Part shown: positions 29,125-39,347 of the stretch, one piece after another
Position numbering within the stretch: position 1 is the first letter of the stretch
Layout of the letters: the number at the start of each line of letters is the position of its first letter
From: Klebsiella quasipneumoniae subsp. quasipneumoniae
GTDB lineage: Bacteria; Pseudomonadota; Gammaproteobacteria; Enterobacterales; Enterobacteriaceae
Assembly (NCBI RefSeq): GCF_020525925.1
Contig: NZ_CP084876.1
Span: 1,674,001 to 1,738,000 of the forward strand
Length of the DNA: 64,000 nt
Direction of reading: 5' to 3'
Translations under genes and position numbers: made by a program
The notes under the pieces: model-generated
Seen by the model: only the letters and a program-made list of their open reading frames with translations
The model's database searches: none
What the model was told of the DNA's origin: nothing

Positions 29125-29887
29125 ATGTATTAAAACCTGTACGACTGCGGTATGTGTTACCCCGATCATGGATAAGATGGGTATAAAATGCAATAACGAC
29201 GCGGATAACGCCCTGCCATGGGTGGATATATTTCCAGCAGATTAAGCGAACCGATAAGAATTATGTTCCGGTAAAGAACAGTGAAAAAATAACACTATGG
29301 CGGTTGCCTGGAATAAGCGGGCCAATATCAGAACGTCTGCCGCTGGGTTTCCGCCAGGGCGCAAAAGCGGCGCTGTGACACCGCTCGTCGTAGCGATAGG
29401 TGATGCCCACGCTATGGGGGAAGAGCGTAATCCCTCGCAAAATCGGCATAATTCAGCTCATAAAGGGGGCGCAGAATAGGGCGGCTCCTGGTTTTATTCC
29501 GCCGATTATGGCTTGTATGGCTACCTGTCCAGCGGTAAATGCTGAAATATATTGCCTGGATAAATTTATTATCTATACCTATTCTTTGCGGGCATAGGTG
29601 CGGCACGGCAGCCCTGGCGTGCTGGCGCGCCCTGTGGACGGGGATTTCGGCCACTTTGCACGGCGCAGAGAAATGCGCCGCTGAATAACCTGATCGAGAA
29701 TAAGATTATTCTCACTTCTAACTGTTGGTAAAAGGGAGTTATGTGTATTCTTTTACGTGACAGTGAATTTAAGAATTTGGCGGGCAGATGCCCGGGCAGT
29801 ATCCGTGTATTATCAGTTTCAATGGATTTGTGACATGTACAATTTTGCAAAACCGCGTGTTTTGCAACCAAACAGGTGAAGATGAAT
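29125..29887. other. yegH-galF intergenic region, galF leader
   Basis: About 760 bp without a convincing gene; short frames here show no ribosome-binding site or recognisable product. It contains the divergent control regions of yegH and galF and the RcsAB box at 29701-29714. A GC-rich hairpin (GCGGGC/GCCCGG) lies near 29780-29796 in the galF leader. Confidence 0.6.
29701..29714. promoter_or_regulatory. RcsAB box of the capsule (galF) promoter
   Basis: TAAGATTATTCTCA matches the RcsAB consensus (TAAGAATATTCCTA) at 11 of 14 positions and lies 174 bp upstream of the galF start. The galF promoter of Klebsiella capsule loci is a known RcsA/RcsB target. It is the third such element in the window. 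Confidence 0.75.
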
Positions 29888-30778
29888 ATGGCGAATTTGA
29901 AAGCGGTTATTCCGGTCGCAGGACTAGGCATGCATATGCTGCCGGCCACAAAGGCAATTCCAAAGGAGATGCTGCCGATCGTTGATAAGCCAATGATTCA
30001 GTACATTGTTGACGAAATCGTCGCCGCCGGGATCAAAGAGATTGTTCTGGTGACGCACTCCTCGAAGAACGCGGTGGAAAACCACTTTGATACCTCCTAC
30101 GAGCTGGAAGCCCTGCTTGAGCAGCGCGTGAAGCGCCAGCTGTTGGCGGAAGTCCAGGCCATTTGTCCGCCGGGCGTAACCATCATGAACGTGCGCCAGG
30201 CGCAGCCGCTGGGTCTGGGCCACTCTATCCTCTGCGCCCGCCCGGTCGTCGGGGATAACCCGTTTGTGGTGGTGCTGCCGGATATCATCCTCGACGGCGG
30301 TACTGCGGACCCGCTGCGCTATAACCTCGCCGCCATGGTCGCCCGCTTTAACGAGACCGGCCGCAGCCAGGTGCTGGCGAAACGCATGCCGGGGGATCTC
30401 TCCGAATACTCCGTGATCCAGACCAAAGAGCCGATGGTGGCGGAAGGGCAGGTCGCACGTATCGTCGAGTTTATTGAAAAACCGGACGAACCGCAGACTC
30501 TGGACTCCGACCTGATGGCGGTGGGCCGCTACGTACTGTCGGCAGATATCTGGGCCGAACTGGAGCGCACCGAGCCGGGCGCCTGGGGGCGTATCCAGCT
30601 GACCGACGCCATTGCCGAGCTGGCGAAGAAGCAGTCTGTCGACGCGATGCTGATGACTGGCGAAAGCTATGACTGCGGTAAGAAAATGGGCTATATGCAG
30701 GCCTTCGTCACCTACGGAATGCGTAACCTGAAAGAGGGCGCCAAATTCCGCGAAAGCATCAAAAAACTGCTGGCCTGA
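29888..30778 (+). CDS. galF: GalF, UTP-glucose-1-phosphate uridylyltransferase-like subunit
   Basis: 296 residues. The nucleotidyltransferase start [21 protein letters not shown] differs from active GalU by the GLGMHMLP variant of the GTR motif, as in E. coli GalF. Other motifs are [23 protein letters not shown] and [10 protein letters not shown]. Three in-frame starts exist; 29888 fits the family N terminus and an 8-base gap to AGGTGA. GalF is thought to modulate GalU and raise UDP-glucose supply for surface polysaccharides. It is the first gene of the capsule locus. Confidence 0.95.
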   Translation: MANLKAVIPVAGLGMHMLPATKAIPKEMLPIVDKPMIQYIVDEIVAAGIKEIVLVTHSSKNAVENHFDTSYELEALLEQRVKRQLLAEVQAICPPGVTIMNVRQAQPLGLGHSILCARPVVGDNPFVVVLPDIILDGGTADPLRYNLAAMVARFNETGRSQVLAKRMPGDLSEYSVIQTKEPMVAEGQVARIVEFIEKPDEPQTLDSDLMAVGRYVLSADIWAELERTEPGAWGRIQLTDAIAELAKKQSVDAMLMTGESYDCGKKMGYMQAFVTYGMRNLKEGAKFRESIKKLLA

Positions 30779-31170
30779 ACGCCAGCCTGAGACCGAGCGG
30801 CAGGCTCTGAACATCCGTCCTGCCGCTCATAACGTTATGCAGAATTTATTCATAACGTGAATGTTATAACGATTGTAAAGAAACGTATGGCTTCGGAGAC
30901 TTCTGGTAGTTTGTCTCTGGCCTCTGTGGTGCAATGGTCGGAGTAGCGGCAATAATGCTTTATGAATAGTCACTTAGTGCGACAATTCCTAAAGTGCAGG
31001 GAAAGCGGTCAACGTCAGCCAAAAATAAAACTTGACTGCGATCATGTTTCCGCTTTAAACATCTCACTTGCATGCATAAAAATGTGAAATGAATTGGCAT
31101 GCGAGCTGGTACAGACATTATGGATAATCCCTGAGCACGGCAGTGGACATCATCGAAGGATCACAGGTAT
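30779..31170. other. galF-cpsACP intergenic region with a hairpin
   Basis: A stem with arms GAGCGGCAGG (30795-30804) and CCTGCCGCTC (30819-30828) follows galF by 16 bp without a U-run. A second dyad (CGTTATG/CATAACG) follows at about 30833-30858. The rest is AT-rich with no gene; it may carry a secondary promoter for cpsACP. Confidence 0.5.
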
Positions 31171-31800
31171 ATGAACTGGCAACTCATCTCATTTTTTGGC
31201 GATAGCACCGTTTTGCTGCCCAGCGCAGCGGCGCTGTTTATTGTCCTGATGCTGCGTAAAACGTCGCGGTTGCTGGCGTGGCAGTGGAGTTTGCTGTTCG
31301 GCATCACCGGCGCCATCGTCTGCGCCTCCAAACTGGCCTTTATGGGCTGGGGACTGGGTATTCGCGAGCTGGATTATACCGGCTTCAGCGGCCACTCAGC
31401 GCTCTCCGCAGCCTTCTGGCCTATCTTCTTATGGCTGCTTAGCGCCCGTTTTTCGGCGGGTGTGCAAAGAGCAGCGGTCGCCACAGGCTATGTTTTAGCC
31501 GCAGTGGTGGGGTATTCACGACTGGTCATCCATGCGCATTCCGTCTCGGAAGTGATCGCTGGCCTGCTGCTGGGTGCTGCCGGCAGCGCACTATTCTTAC
31601 TACTACAAAAGCGCACTACTCATTCCGAATATATGTATATTCCCTGGGGAGGACTTGCATGTTTGGTGATGGTTCCGCTTATCCTGTTACATAGCGGCAG
31701 TAAAGCGCCGACTCAGTCGCTGCTGGGGCAGATCGCCACTACAATTGGTCCGTTGGACAAGCCCTTTACCCGCAACGATCTGCACAAGCAGGCTTGGTAA
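31171..31800 (+). CDS. cpsACP: PAP2-family phosphatase of the capsule locus (CpsACP/Orf2)
   Basis: 209 residues, about five hydrophobic helices. The PAP2 signature is present: FSGHSALSAAFWP as motif 2 (Ser-Gly-His) and SRLVIHAHSVSEVIAG as motif 3 (Ser-Arg then His). Motif 1 is degenerate (KLAFMGWGLGIRELD, without the usual RP). The product is a membrane phosphatase, possibly of undecaprenyl pyrophosphate, which would fit lipid-carrier recycling; this is inference. It is the conserved second gene of Klebsiella capsule loci. The C-terminal tail (FTRNDLHKQAW) is polar. Confidence 0.88.
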   Translation: MNWQLISFFGDSTVLLPSAAALFIVLMLRKTSRLLAWQWSLLFGITGAIVCASKLAFMGWGLGIRELDYTGFSGHSALSAAFWPIFLWLLSARFSAGVQRAAVATGYVLAAVVGYSRLVIHAHSVSEVIAGLLLGAAGSALFLLLQKRTTHSEYMYIPWGGLACLVMVPLILLHSGSKAPTQSLLGQIATTIGPLDKPFTRNDLHKQAW

Positions 31801-32746
31801 TTGCCATTTGTTTTACAGGGGAAATTAAGTTTTCGCTGGTTAATTAGTCAAATAAGAAAATAATCTACTATATGCCGGGCAATTGATAATTCATATTTAT
31901 GAAATAATGAAGTGCTACTACATTGATATTGCATATTTGTCTGGATATAGCCGTGATCAGACGTTTCTTAAATGCGCTGAGCCAGGAGCTGGAGCATGTC
32001 TACTGAATATTCCGTTACCAGGAAACTATTAGAAATTGTAGTTGACTTAGACGCCATCATCTGATTTTTGAATGACGCAACCTTAACATAAAAGATCTTG
32101 TTTTACAGATGGTTAGCTTCAATCTTGATAGGTTTGCAACAACGGGGCACTGTCTGGCCGTTTAACTTAGTGAATAATCTTAAGTGTTGATCTCTTATTT
32201 TTGCCAATAAAAGGGCAGGCGGTATTAATTGGCAGATATTCGGTAACAAGACTCCCAATTGTGACCGAAATCCCGTAAACTTAACGCCGCAAAAAATAAA
32301 GGCCTGACCAATTATTCATCCACAGGTCGATAAAATAAGTCGTTCAGGTAGTCAGTGCGCTGGTAGCTGTTAAGCCAGGGGCGGTAGCGTAGCTGAATCC
32401 ACCAACTGCAACACAAAACACCTTTCTTGAACAACTATAAAAATCGACGCACGCTGGGTGATTAACACCATAGGATATCCCAGATATCCGCATAAATGGG
32501 TCAGGAGCGGCTGCTAAAATCGCCTGTATACCAACTTTCCCGTCTCATCGATAGCCTGTACGGTAAAATTCGCCTACATTGTGAGCTGGGTGGATGTGAT
32601 AATGGTTACGAGCAGCTTAGGGTAACTGTACTTGCCTCGCCGGTGTTGCACAGTGAAGTCAGCTGGTGCCGCGAGCGCTTTCTATCTTGCTATTCCCCTC
32701 ATTCTCATTGAGATACGACAGCGGGGCTGAAAATGGATCTTGTACA
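31801..32746. other. Long wzi leader region (946 bp) with JUMPStart
   Basis: No convincing gene. A 71-codon frame at 32496-32711 has no ribosome-binding site and no recognisable product. The region holds the capsule-operon promoter region and the JUMPStart/ops element at 32353-32390. A five-codon frame (MDLVQ) ends in an ATGA overlap with the wzi start, which could couple translation. Confidence 0.55.
32353..32390 (+). promoter_or_regulatory. JUMPStart with ops element before wzi
   Basis: The segment begins CAGTGCGCTGGTAGC, continues through TTAAGCCAGG and ends with the ops core GGCGGTAGCGT (32380-32390). It matches the JUMPStart consensus of enterobacterial polysaccharide operons. ops recruits RfaH to the paused polymerase and allows readthrough of the long operon that follows. 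Confidence 0.93.
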
Positions 32747-34180
32747 ATGATAAAAATTGCGCGCATTGCCGTGACGCTGGGTTTACTTTCCTCACTGGGA
32801 GCCCAGGCTTTCGCGGCCGGGTTAGTGGTAAATGATAACGATCTGCGTAACGACCTTGCCTGGCTTTCCGATCGCGGGGTCATCCATCTGAGCCTGTCGA
32901 CCTGGCCGCTGAGTCAGGAAGAGATCGCCCGGGCGCTAAAAAAGGCCAAACCGTCCTATTCTTCTGAGCAAGTGGTTCTGGCTCGTATCAACCAGAGACT
33001 GTCTGCTTTAAAAGCCGATTTCCGGGTCACCGGCTACACTTCGACCGACCAGCCGGGTACCCCGCAGGGGTTTGGTCAGACGCAGCCGGCAGATAACTCG
33101 TTAGGTTTGGCGTTCAATAACAGCGGCGAGTGGTGGGATGTCCACCTCCAGGGCAACGTTGAAGGGGGAGAGCGGATCAGTAACGGATCACGCTTCAACG
33201 CCAACGGCGCCTATGGCGCGGTGAAGTTCTGGAACCAGTGGCTCTCCTTTGGCCAGGTACCGCAGTGGTGGGGGCCGGGCTATGAAGGCAGCCTAATTCG
33301 TGGGGATGCCATGCGGCCGATGACCGGCTTCCTGATGCAGCGAGCAGAGCAGGCGGCGCCAGAGACCTGGTGGTTACGCTGGATAGGCCCATGGCAGTAC
33401 CAGATCTCTGCCAGCCAAATGAATCAGTACACTGCTGTCCCACACACTAAAATTATCGGCGGTCGTTTCACCTTTACGCCGTTCCAGTCATTGGAATTAG
33501 GTGCATCGCGGATAATGCAGTGGGGAGGGGAAGGGCGACCGCAATCCCTTAGCAGCTTCTGGGATGGTTTTACTGGGCAGGATAATACCGGTACCGATAA
33601 TGAGCCGGGGAACCAGCTGGCCGGATTTGATTTTAAATTTAAACTCGAACCAACTCTCGGCTGGCCGGTCAGTTTCTACGGGCAAATGATCGGTGAAGAT
33701 GAGGCTGGTTACCTGCCATCGGCAAATATGTTCCTCGGCGGGATTGAAGGGCACCACGGCTGGGGAAAAGATGCCGTAAACTGGTACCTGGAAGCGCATG
33801 ATACGCGTACAAATATGAGCCGGACCAATTACAGCTATACCCACCACATCTATAAAGACGGTTACTACCAACAAGGGTATCCGCTGGGTGATGCGATGGG
33901 GGGGGATGGTCAATTGTTCGCTGGCAAGGTTGAACTGATTACTGAGGATAACCAACGCTGGAGCACACGTCTGGTTTATGCCAAAGTCAATCCTAAAGAG
34001 CAAACAATTAACAAAGCATTTCCTCATTCTGACACGCTTAAAGGTGTTCAGCTTGGTTGGAGTGGAGACGTTTATCAGTCGGTACGTCTGAATACCTCCC
34101 TGTGGTACACCAACGCTAACAACAGTGACAGCGACGACGTTGGGGCCAGTGCAGGGATAGAGATACCGTTTAGTTTATAA
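32747..34180 (+). CDS. wzi: Capsule surface-assembly outer-membrane protein Wzi
   Basis: 477 residues. A signal peptide (MIKIARIAVTLGLLSSLGAQ, cleaved after AFAA) precedes a helical N-terminal part (NDNDLRNDLAWLSDRGVIH). The rest forms strands of an 18-stranded beta-barrel with many aromatic belts, ending with an aromatic/aliphatic C terminus (EIPFSL). Wzi binds K-antigen at the cell surface and is the basis of wzi typing in Klebsiella. The start at 32747 is chosen because the signal peptide begins there; the frame is open further upstream. Base composition is still close to the backbone. Confidence 0.95.
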   Translation: MIKIARIAVTLGLLSSLGAQAFAAGLVVNDNDLRNDLAWLSDRGVIHLSLSTWPLSQEEIARALKKAKPSYSSEQVVLARINQRLSALKADFRVTGYTSTDQPGTPQGFGQTQPADNSLGLAFNNSGEWWDVHLQGNVEGGERISNGSRFNANGAYGAVKFWNQWLSFGQVPQWWGPGYEGSLIRGDAMRPMTGFLMQRAEQAAPETWWLRWIGPWQYQISASQMNQYTAVPHTKIIGGRFTFTPFQSLELGASRIMQWGGEGRPQSLSSFWDGFTGQDNTGTDNEPGNQLAGFDFKFKLEPTLGWPVSFYGQMIGEDEAGYLPSANMFLGGIEGHHGWGKDAVNWYLEAHDTRTNMSRTNYSYTHHIYKDGYYQQGYPLGDAMGGDGQLFAGKVELITEDNQRWSTRLVYAKVNPKEQTINKAFPHSDTLKGVQLGWSGDVYQSVRLNTSLWYTNANNSDSDDVGASAGIEIPFSL

Positions 34181-34316
34181 GGCTGAATGCTGAAAACAGG
34201 GGAGAGGGAGTGGTAGCGCTGCAGGATGCAGTCAGCTTTTTTCTCTCCATAAGCCGGCACGGAAGCAACGGCGATGACAGCTGCTCAGGAATTGGCAAAT
34301 CTTGTTTTACTGATGA

Positions 34317-35459
<1,143 letters not shown>

Positions 35460-35464
35460 TATAT

Positions 35465-35899
35465 ATGTTTGAATCTATATTGGTGGTTTGTACAGGAAAT
35501 ATTTGTCGTTCGCCGATAGCAGAAAGACTTTTAAGAAATCATTTGCCATTAAAAAAAGTTGACTCTGCTGGTACTGGCGCTCTTGTCGGGCACGAAGCAG
35601 ATGAAACAGCAGCTTTGATCTGCGAAAAAAATGGCTTTACATTAGATGGGCATAAAGGACAGCAATTTACATCGTCTCTTGCTAGGAAATATGATCTTAT
35701 TCTCGTAATGGAAAAAGAACATATCGAGAAAATTTCTGAAATTGCACCCGAAGCAAGAGGTAAGACAATGTTACTAGGATATTGGATTGGGCAGAAGGAG
35801 ATCCCTGATCCATATCGTAAAAGTTATGAAGCATTTGAATCTGTCTTTGGAACTATCAATCACGCTTGTAAAAGCTGGATTGATAAACTGAATAAATGA
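35465..35899 (+). CDS. wzb: Low-molecular-weight protein-tyrosine phosphatase Wzb
   Basis: 144 residues starting MFESILVVCTGNICRSP. The CX5RS signature gives catalytic Cys9 and Arg15, and the general-acid Asp lies in the C-terminal IPDPYRKSYEAF. It dephosphorylates the tyrosine cluster of Wzc; cycling of phosphorylation is required for high-molecular-weight capsule. The ATG at 35465 follows the wza stop by 5 bases; an in-frame upstream start would overlap wza but fits the family less well. Confidence 0.95.
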   Translation: MFESILVVCTGNICRSPIAERLLRNHLPLKKVDSAGTGALVGHEADETAALICEKNGFTLDGHKGQQFTSSLARKYDLILVMEKEHIEKISEIAPEARGKTMLLGYWIGQKEIPDPYRKSYEAFESVFGTINHACKSWIDKLNK

Positions 35900-35913
35900 T
35901 CAGGATATAAAGT

Positions 35914-38073
35914 ATGGGATCCGAGGTAAAGAAGAATAATCTATTCTCTGACACAGATGAACTCAATATTGGGCGTCTGATTGGAGAACTAATCGATCAT
36001 ACGAAAATCATTATAGCTATAGTATCTTTTACAACGCTTCTGGCTGTGATGTACGTATTTTTTTCCACTCCTATATACCAAGCTAGTTCGTTGATCCAAG
36101 TGGAACAAAAGCAGGGAAATAGTATATTAAATAGTCTAAGTCAAGTGCTACCCGATACAGCACCTCAATCAGCTCCAGAAATTTCATTATTACAGTCAAG
36201 AATGATACTTGGTAAAACTGTTGATGATTTGAATCTGCAGTTAATTGTAAAAAGGAAATATTTTCCACTTTTTGGAAAGGGATGGGCGCGGCTAACAGGC
36301 GGAAATGAAGGGAAAATTTCTGTCAGTAATTTGAATTTTTTGAACCAAAGCGATGATCCAAATATAATTTCAGTTACAGTATTGTCTGAAAGTGCTTTTA
36401 GAGTCGAAGGTGAGGGGTTTGAATATGAAGGTCACGTCGGCAAGCCTTTAAATAACAACAATATTCAGTTATTGATTTCTGGAATTGAAGCAGAACCTGG
36501 TTCTGTATTTGACGTCCAAAAGGTATCAAAACTAGAAGCGATAAATAATTTGTCAAAAGCTTTTGCTGTGAATGAGCAAGGCAAAGATACAGGTATGTTA
36601 AGTCTAACTTTGATTGGTGAAAACCCTAAGTTAATCACTGATATACTTGATAAAATTAGTGATAATTATCTACGCCAAAATATTGATAGGCAGGCTGCTC
36701 AAGATGCAAAAAGCTTAGATTTTCTTAATCGCCAATTACCGATTGTAAGAGAAGACCTTGATTCTGCTGAAGATAAGTTAAATGCTTATAGAAGGCAAAA
36801 AGATTCAGTGGATTTGTCTTTGGAAGCTAAGTCTGTATTAGATCAAATAGTCAATGTTGATAATCAGCTTAATGAATTGACTTTCAAAGAAGCAGAGATC
36901 TCACAACTTTATAAGAAAGAGCATCCAACTTATAAAGCGCTACTTGAGAAACGAAATACCTTAGAAAAAGAAAAAGGGCGTCTGAACAAACAGGTTTCAG
37001 CAATGCCATCTACTCAACAAGAGATATTAAAGCTCAGTAGGGATGTGGAATCTGGTCGTGCTGTCTATATGCAGTTATTAAATAGGCAACAAGAATTAAG
37101 CATTGCCAAGTCGAGTGCAATCGGTAACGTAAGAATTATTGACCAAGCTGTAACAGAACCAAAACCGGTACAACCTAGAAAATTATTAGGGATTTTAATT
37201 GGTATATTGTCCGGTGCGTTCTTATCAGTTGCATTAATAATTCTTAAAATCTCATTGCGCAGAGGCATAGAATCTCCAGAAGATTTAGAGAACATCGGTA
37301 TTAATGTTTATGCTAATGTGCCTGTTTCTGAATGGTTGAATAAAAAATCTTTCAAAAATACAACATCTATTGATGGAAATTCGAAAAATACACTTTTATC
37401 ATTAACTAATCCCGCTGATATATCTATTGAAGCTATACGCGGATTAAGAACAAGTTTACATTTTGCAATGATGGAAGCACAAAATAAAGTGCTAATGATT
37501 ACTGGTGCAAGTCCGAACGCAGGTAAAACATTTATAAGTTCTAACCTTTCAGCGATTATTGCTAATTCAGGAAAGAAAGTTTTATATATTGATGCCGACA
37601 TGCGTAAAGGGTACGTGCATAAGGTATTCGGTATTTCAATTAATAATGGTCTTTCTGATTATTTATCTGGGAAAAGTACAAAAGAAGATGTTGTAAAGAA
37701 AATTGATGAAGCTGGTTTTGACTTTATATCTAGAGGCCAGATCCCACCTAATCCTGCAGAATTATTGATGCATCCACGGATGCAAGAATTGTTGACATGG
37801 GCCGATCGCTTTTATGATCTAATAATCATTGACACACCACCGGTGTTAGCAGTAACGGACCCGGTAATTGTCGGTTCATATGCGGGTACTACATTATTAG
37901 TCGCACGATTTGAAGAGAATACCGCTAAAGAAATTGAAGTAAGTATACGCCGGCTTGAACAAAGTAATGTAAAAGTTAAAGGATGTGTACTAAATGGAGT
38001 GGTAAGAAGAGCAAGTAGCCAATATGGGTATGGTTATAACCACTATGGTTATTCATATACTGAAAAAAATTAA
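35914..38073 (+). CDS. wzc: Bacterial tyrosine autokinase and chain-length regulator Wzc
   Basis: 719 residues. A Wzz domain begins after the first helix (IIIAIVSFTTLLAVMYVFF, about 31-49); a long coiled coil follows, with the second helix near 425. The cytoplasmic BY-kinase carries Walker A GASPNAGKT (about 531), Walker A' VLYIDADMR (about 556) and Walker B LIIIDTPPV (about 636). The C terminus is the tyrosine cluster SQYGYGYNHYGYSY. Wzc spans the inner membrane and contacts Wza; its phosphorylation cycle with Wzb drives polymer export. It is 14 bp after wzb and followed by a hairpin. Confidence 0.96.
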   Translation: MGSEVKKNNLFSDTDELNIGRLIGELIDHTKIIIAIVSFTTLLAVMYVFFSTPIYQASSLIQVEQKQGNSILNSLSQVLPDTAPQSAPEISLLQSRMILGKTVDDLNLQLIVKRKYFPLFGKGWARLTGGNEGKISVSNLNFLNQSDDPNIISVTVLSESAFRVEGEGFEYEGHVGKPLNNNNIQLLISGIEAEPGSVFDVQKVSKLEAINNLSKAFAVNEQGKDTGMLSLTLIGENPKLITDILDKISDNYLRQNIDRQAAQDAKSLDFLNRQLPIVREDLDSAEDKLNAYRRQKDSVDLSLEAKSVLDQIVNVDNQLNELTFKEAEISQLYKKEHPTYKALLEKRNTLEKEKGRLNKQVSAMPSTQQEILKLSRDVESGRAVYMQLLNRQQELSIAKSSAIGNVRIIDQAVTEPKPVQPRKLLGILIGILSGAFLSVALIILKISLRRGIESPEDLENIGINVYANVPVSEWLNKKSFKNTTSIDGNSKNTLLSLTNPADISIEAIRGLRTSLHFAMMEAQNKVLMITGASPNAGKTFISSNLSAIIANSGKKVLYIDADMRKGYVHKVFGISINNGLSDYLSGKSTKEDVVKKIDEAGFDFISRGQIPPNPAELLMHPRMQELLTWADRFYDLIIIDTPPVLAVTDPVIVGSYAGTTLLVARFEENTAKEIEVSIRRLEQSNVKVKGCVLNGVVRRASSQYGYGYNHYGYSYTEKN

Positions 38074-38089
38074 TTGTTTTAATTATAAG

Positions 38090-38107
38090 GCCGGCTTTTT
38101 AGCCGGC
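38090..38107 (+). terminator. Hairpin after wzc (left edge of the serotype block)
   Basis: Arms GCCGGCT (38090-38096) and AGCCGGC (38101-38107) flank a TTTT loop, 11 bp before the wzy start. No U-run follows the stem, so it is more likely an attenuator or RNA-processing/stability element than a full stop. The same arms recur at 46674-46690. Confidence 0.5.
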
Positions 38108-38118
38108 TAAGAAATCAT

Positions 38119-39330
38119 ATGATAAAATTCAAAATTAAAATAGATGAGTTAGTCTGGTTTACCTTTCATTTATTTATATTTGTTAAAGCTTTTACGGGGC
38201 CATTGACACTTTATCTTGCATATATCCGATTCGCACCTATAGCTTTGATGATATTATTAGTAGGCTATAAATTATGTATAATAATTCCTAAGAAATTAAG
38301 TTATATATTACTAATGGTCTTTCTATCAATCTATGTTCTAATTGGTATAAATAACAATTCATTAGTTAGTTCTGTTTTCGGTATTTATATTTTTATTCCA
38401 TTTTTATTCGCGTTTTTGTATTCAACAGAATTGTATCAAAGGATATTTGTAAATAATTTTAAGTTCAATTTGTTTTATTTCCTTAGTTGTGCAATAGGTA
38501 TTTTTTATGTAAATCAATTTGGGGCAGAATGGATAGGTGCGGAACAGGAGATAGCTGGGGTTACGAAAGTTGTTTCGCGTGATTGGATCTCCGATGGAAT
38601 GATGCGAAACCCTGGATTTACGGGGACATCGGTTAGTTCCGCTACGTTAGTAATTATCACTTGTACATTTTTGGGATATACGCTTCTTGAAAAAAGAAGG
38701 TTTATCAGTCTGTTAGTGATTTTTGCAGTTTCTGCATATTTGATATACCTAACAACAACTAAGACAACGATGGTAACGTTAGGTTTTGTGTTTATTTTGA
38801 TATTTTGTTCATCGTTTATAACAAAATATATTGTGAAAACAATCTTTTTATTCCTGACGTTGTTCTCATATTATTGCATGTTCAATATTAGTAACGTATC
38901 AACGGGGATGTTGACAAATACAATGCTAATAAGAATGTATCAAACATGGCCAAATGCAATGTTGTTACTTGAAACACCTCTGCAATATTTTTTCGGGAAA
39001 GGCTTTGGTTCAATAGGCGTTCCAACATATTACTTCACGCCAGCATTGGCAAATTCAGCCGATAATATGTATGTATATTTGTATGTCATATTTGGTGTAT
39101 TTAGTATTTTGTTCTCATTCTTTTTTATAATGAAGTTTTTAAGCTTTGGATTAACCCTGTCAAAATCGACAAAACAATTCTTAATAATATCGTTAGTTAT
39201 TTTAACAGGTGGTATAACTTCTAATCTCTTTGAAGCATCTTTTTATTCAGTATATGGTGGTGTTATTATAGGCATGATAGTTTCTGAAAAAAAAGAACGA
39301 GATATTAAGTTAAATCCTAACTATCAATAA
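38119..39330 (+). CDS. wzy: Capsule repeat-unit polymerase Wzy (predicted)
   Basis: 403 residues with about 11 hydrophobic helices and a large polar loop in the middle (about residues 134-170, FGAEWIGAEQEIAGV then MMRNPGFTGTSVSSA). A second loop contains FGKGFGSIGVPTYY. The layout matches O-antigen ligase/Wzy-type proteins, which have little sequence identity to each other. It is the only protein in the block with this topology apart from the flippase, so polymerase is the best assignment. It would join repeat units at the periplasmic face. AT-rich, like the genes that follow. Confidence 0.8.
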   Translation: MIKFKIKIDELVWFTFHLFIFVKAFTGPLTLYLAYIRFAPIALMILLVGYKLCIIIPKKLSYILLMVFLSIYVLIGINNNSLVSSVFGIYIFIPFLFAFLYSTELYQRIFVNNFKFNLFYFLSCAIGIFYVNQFGAEWIGAEQEIAGVTKVVSRDWISDGMMRNPGFTGTSVSSATLVIITCTFLGYTLLEKRRFISLLVIFAVSAYLIYLTTTKTTMVTLGFVFILIFCSSFITKYIVKTIFLFLTLFSYYCMFNISNVSTGMLTNTMLIRMYQTWPNAMLLLETPLQYFFGKGFGSIGVPTYYFTPALANSADNMYVYLYVIFGVFSILFSFFFIMKFLSFGLTLSKSTKQFLIISLVILTGGITSNLFEASFYSVYGGVIIGMIVSEKKERDIKLNPNYQ

Positions 39331-39347
39331 TATACTTAGGAGGTGTT

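Noticed and set aside
31820..31870. AT-rich TAAGAAAATAATCT sequence as a fourth RcsAB box
   Set aside because: The second half does not match TTCCTA and the arms do not pair; too weak compared with 29701, 18509 and 57169.
32496..32711. 71-codon frame in the wzi leader
   Set aside because: No ribosome-binding site, mixed composition, no recognisable fold; it lies in a transcribed leader behind JUMPStart.
32690..32746. N-terminal extension of Wzi from 32666
   Set aside because: The added 27 residues precede a normal signal peptide and include no start signal; the start at 32747 gives the family length.
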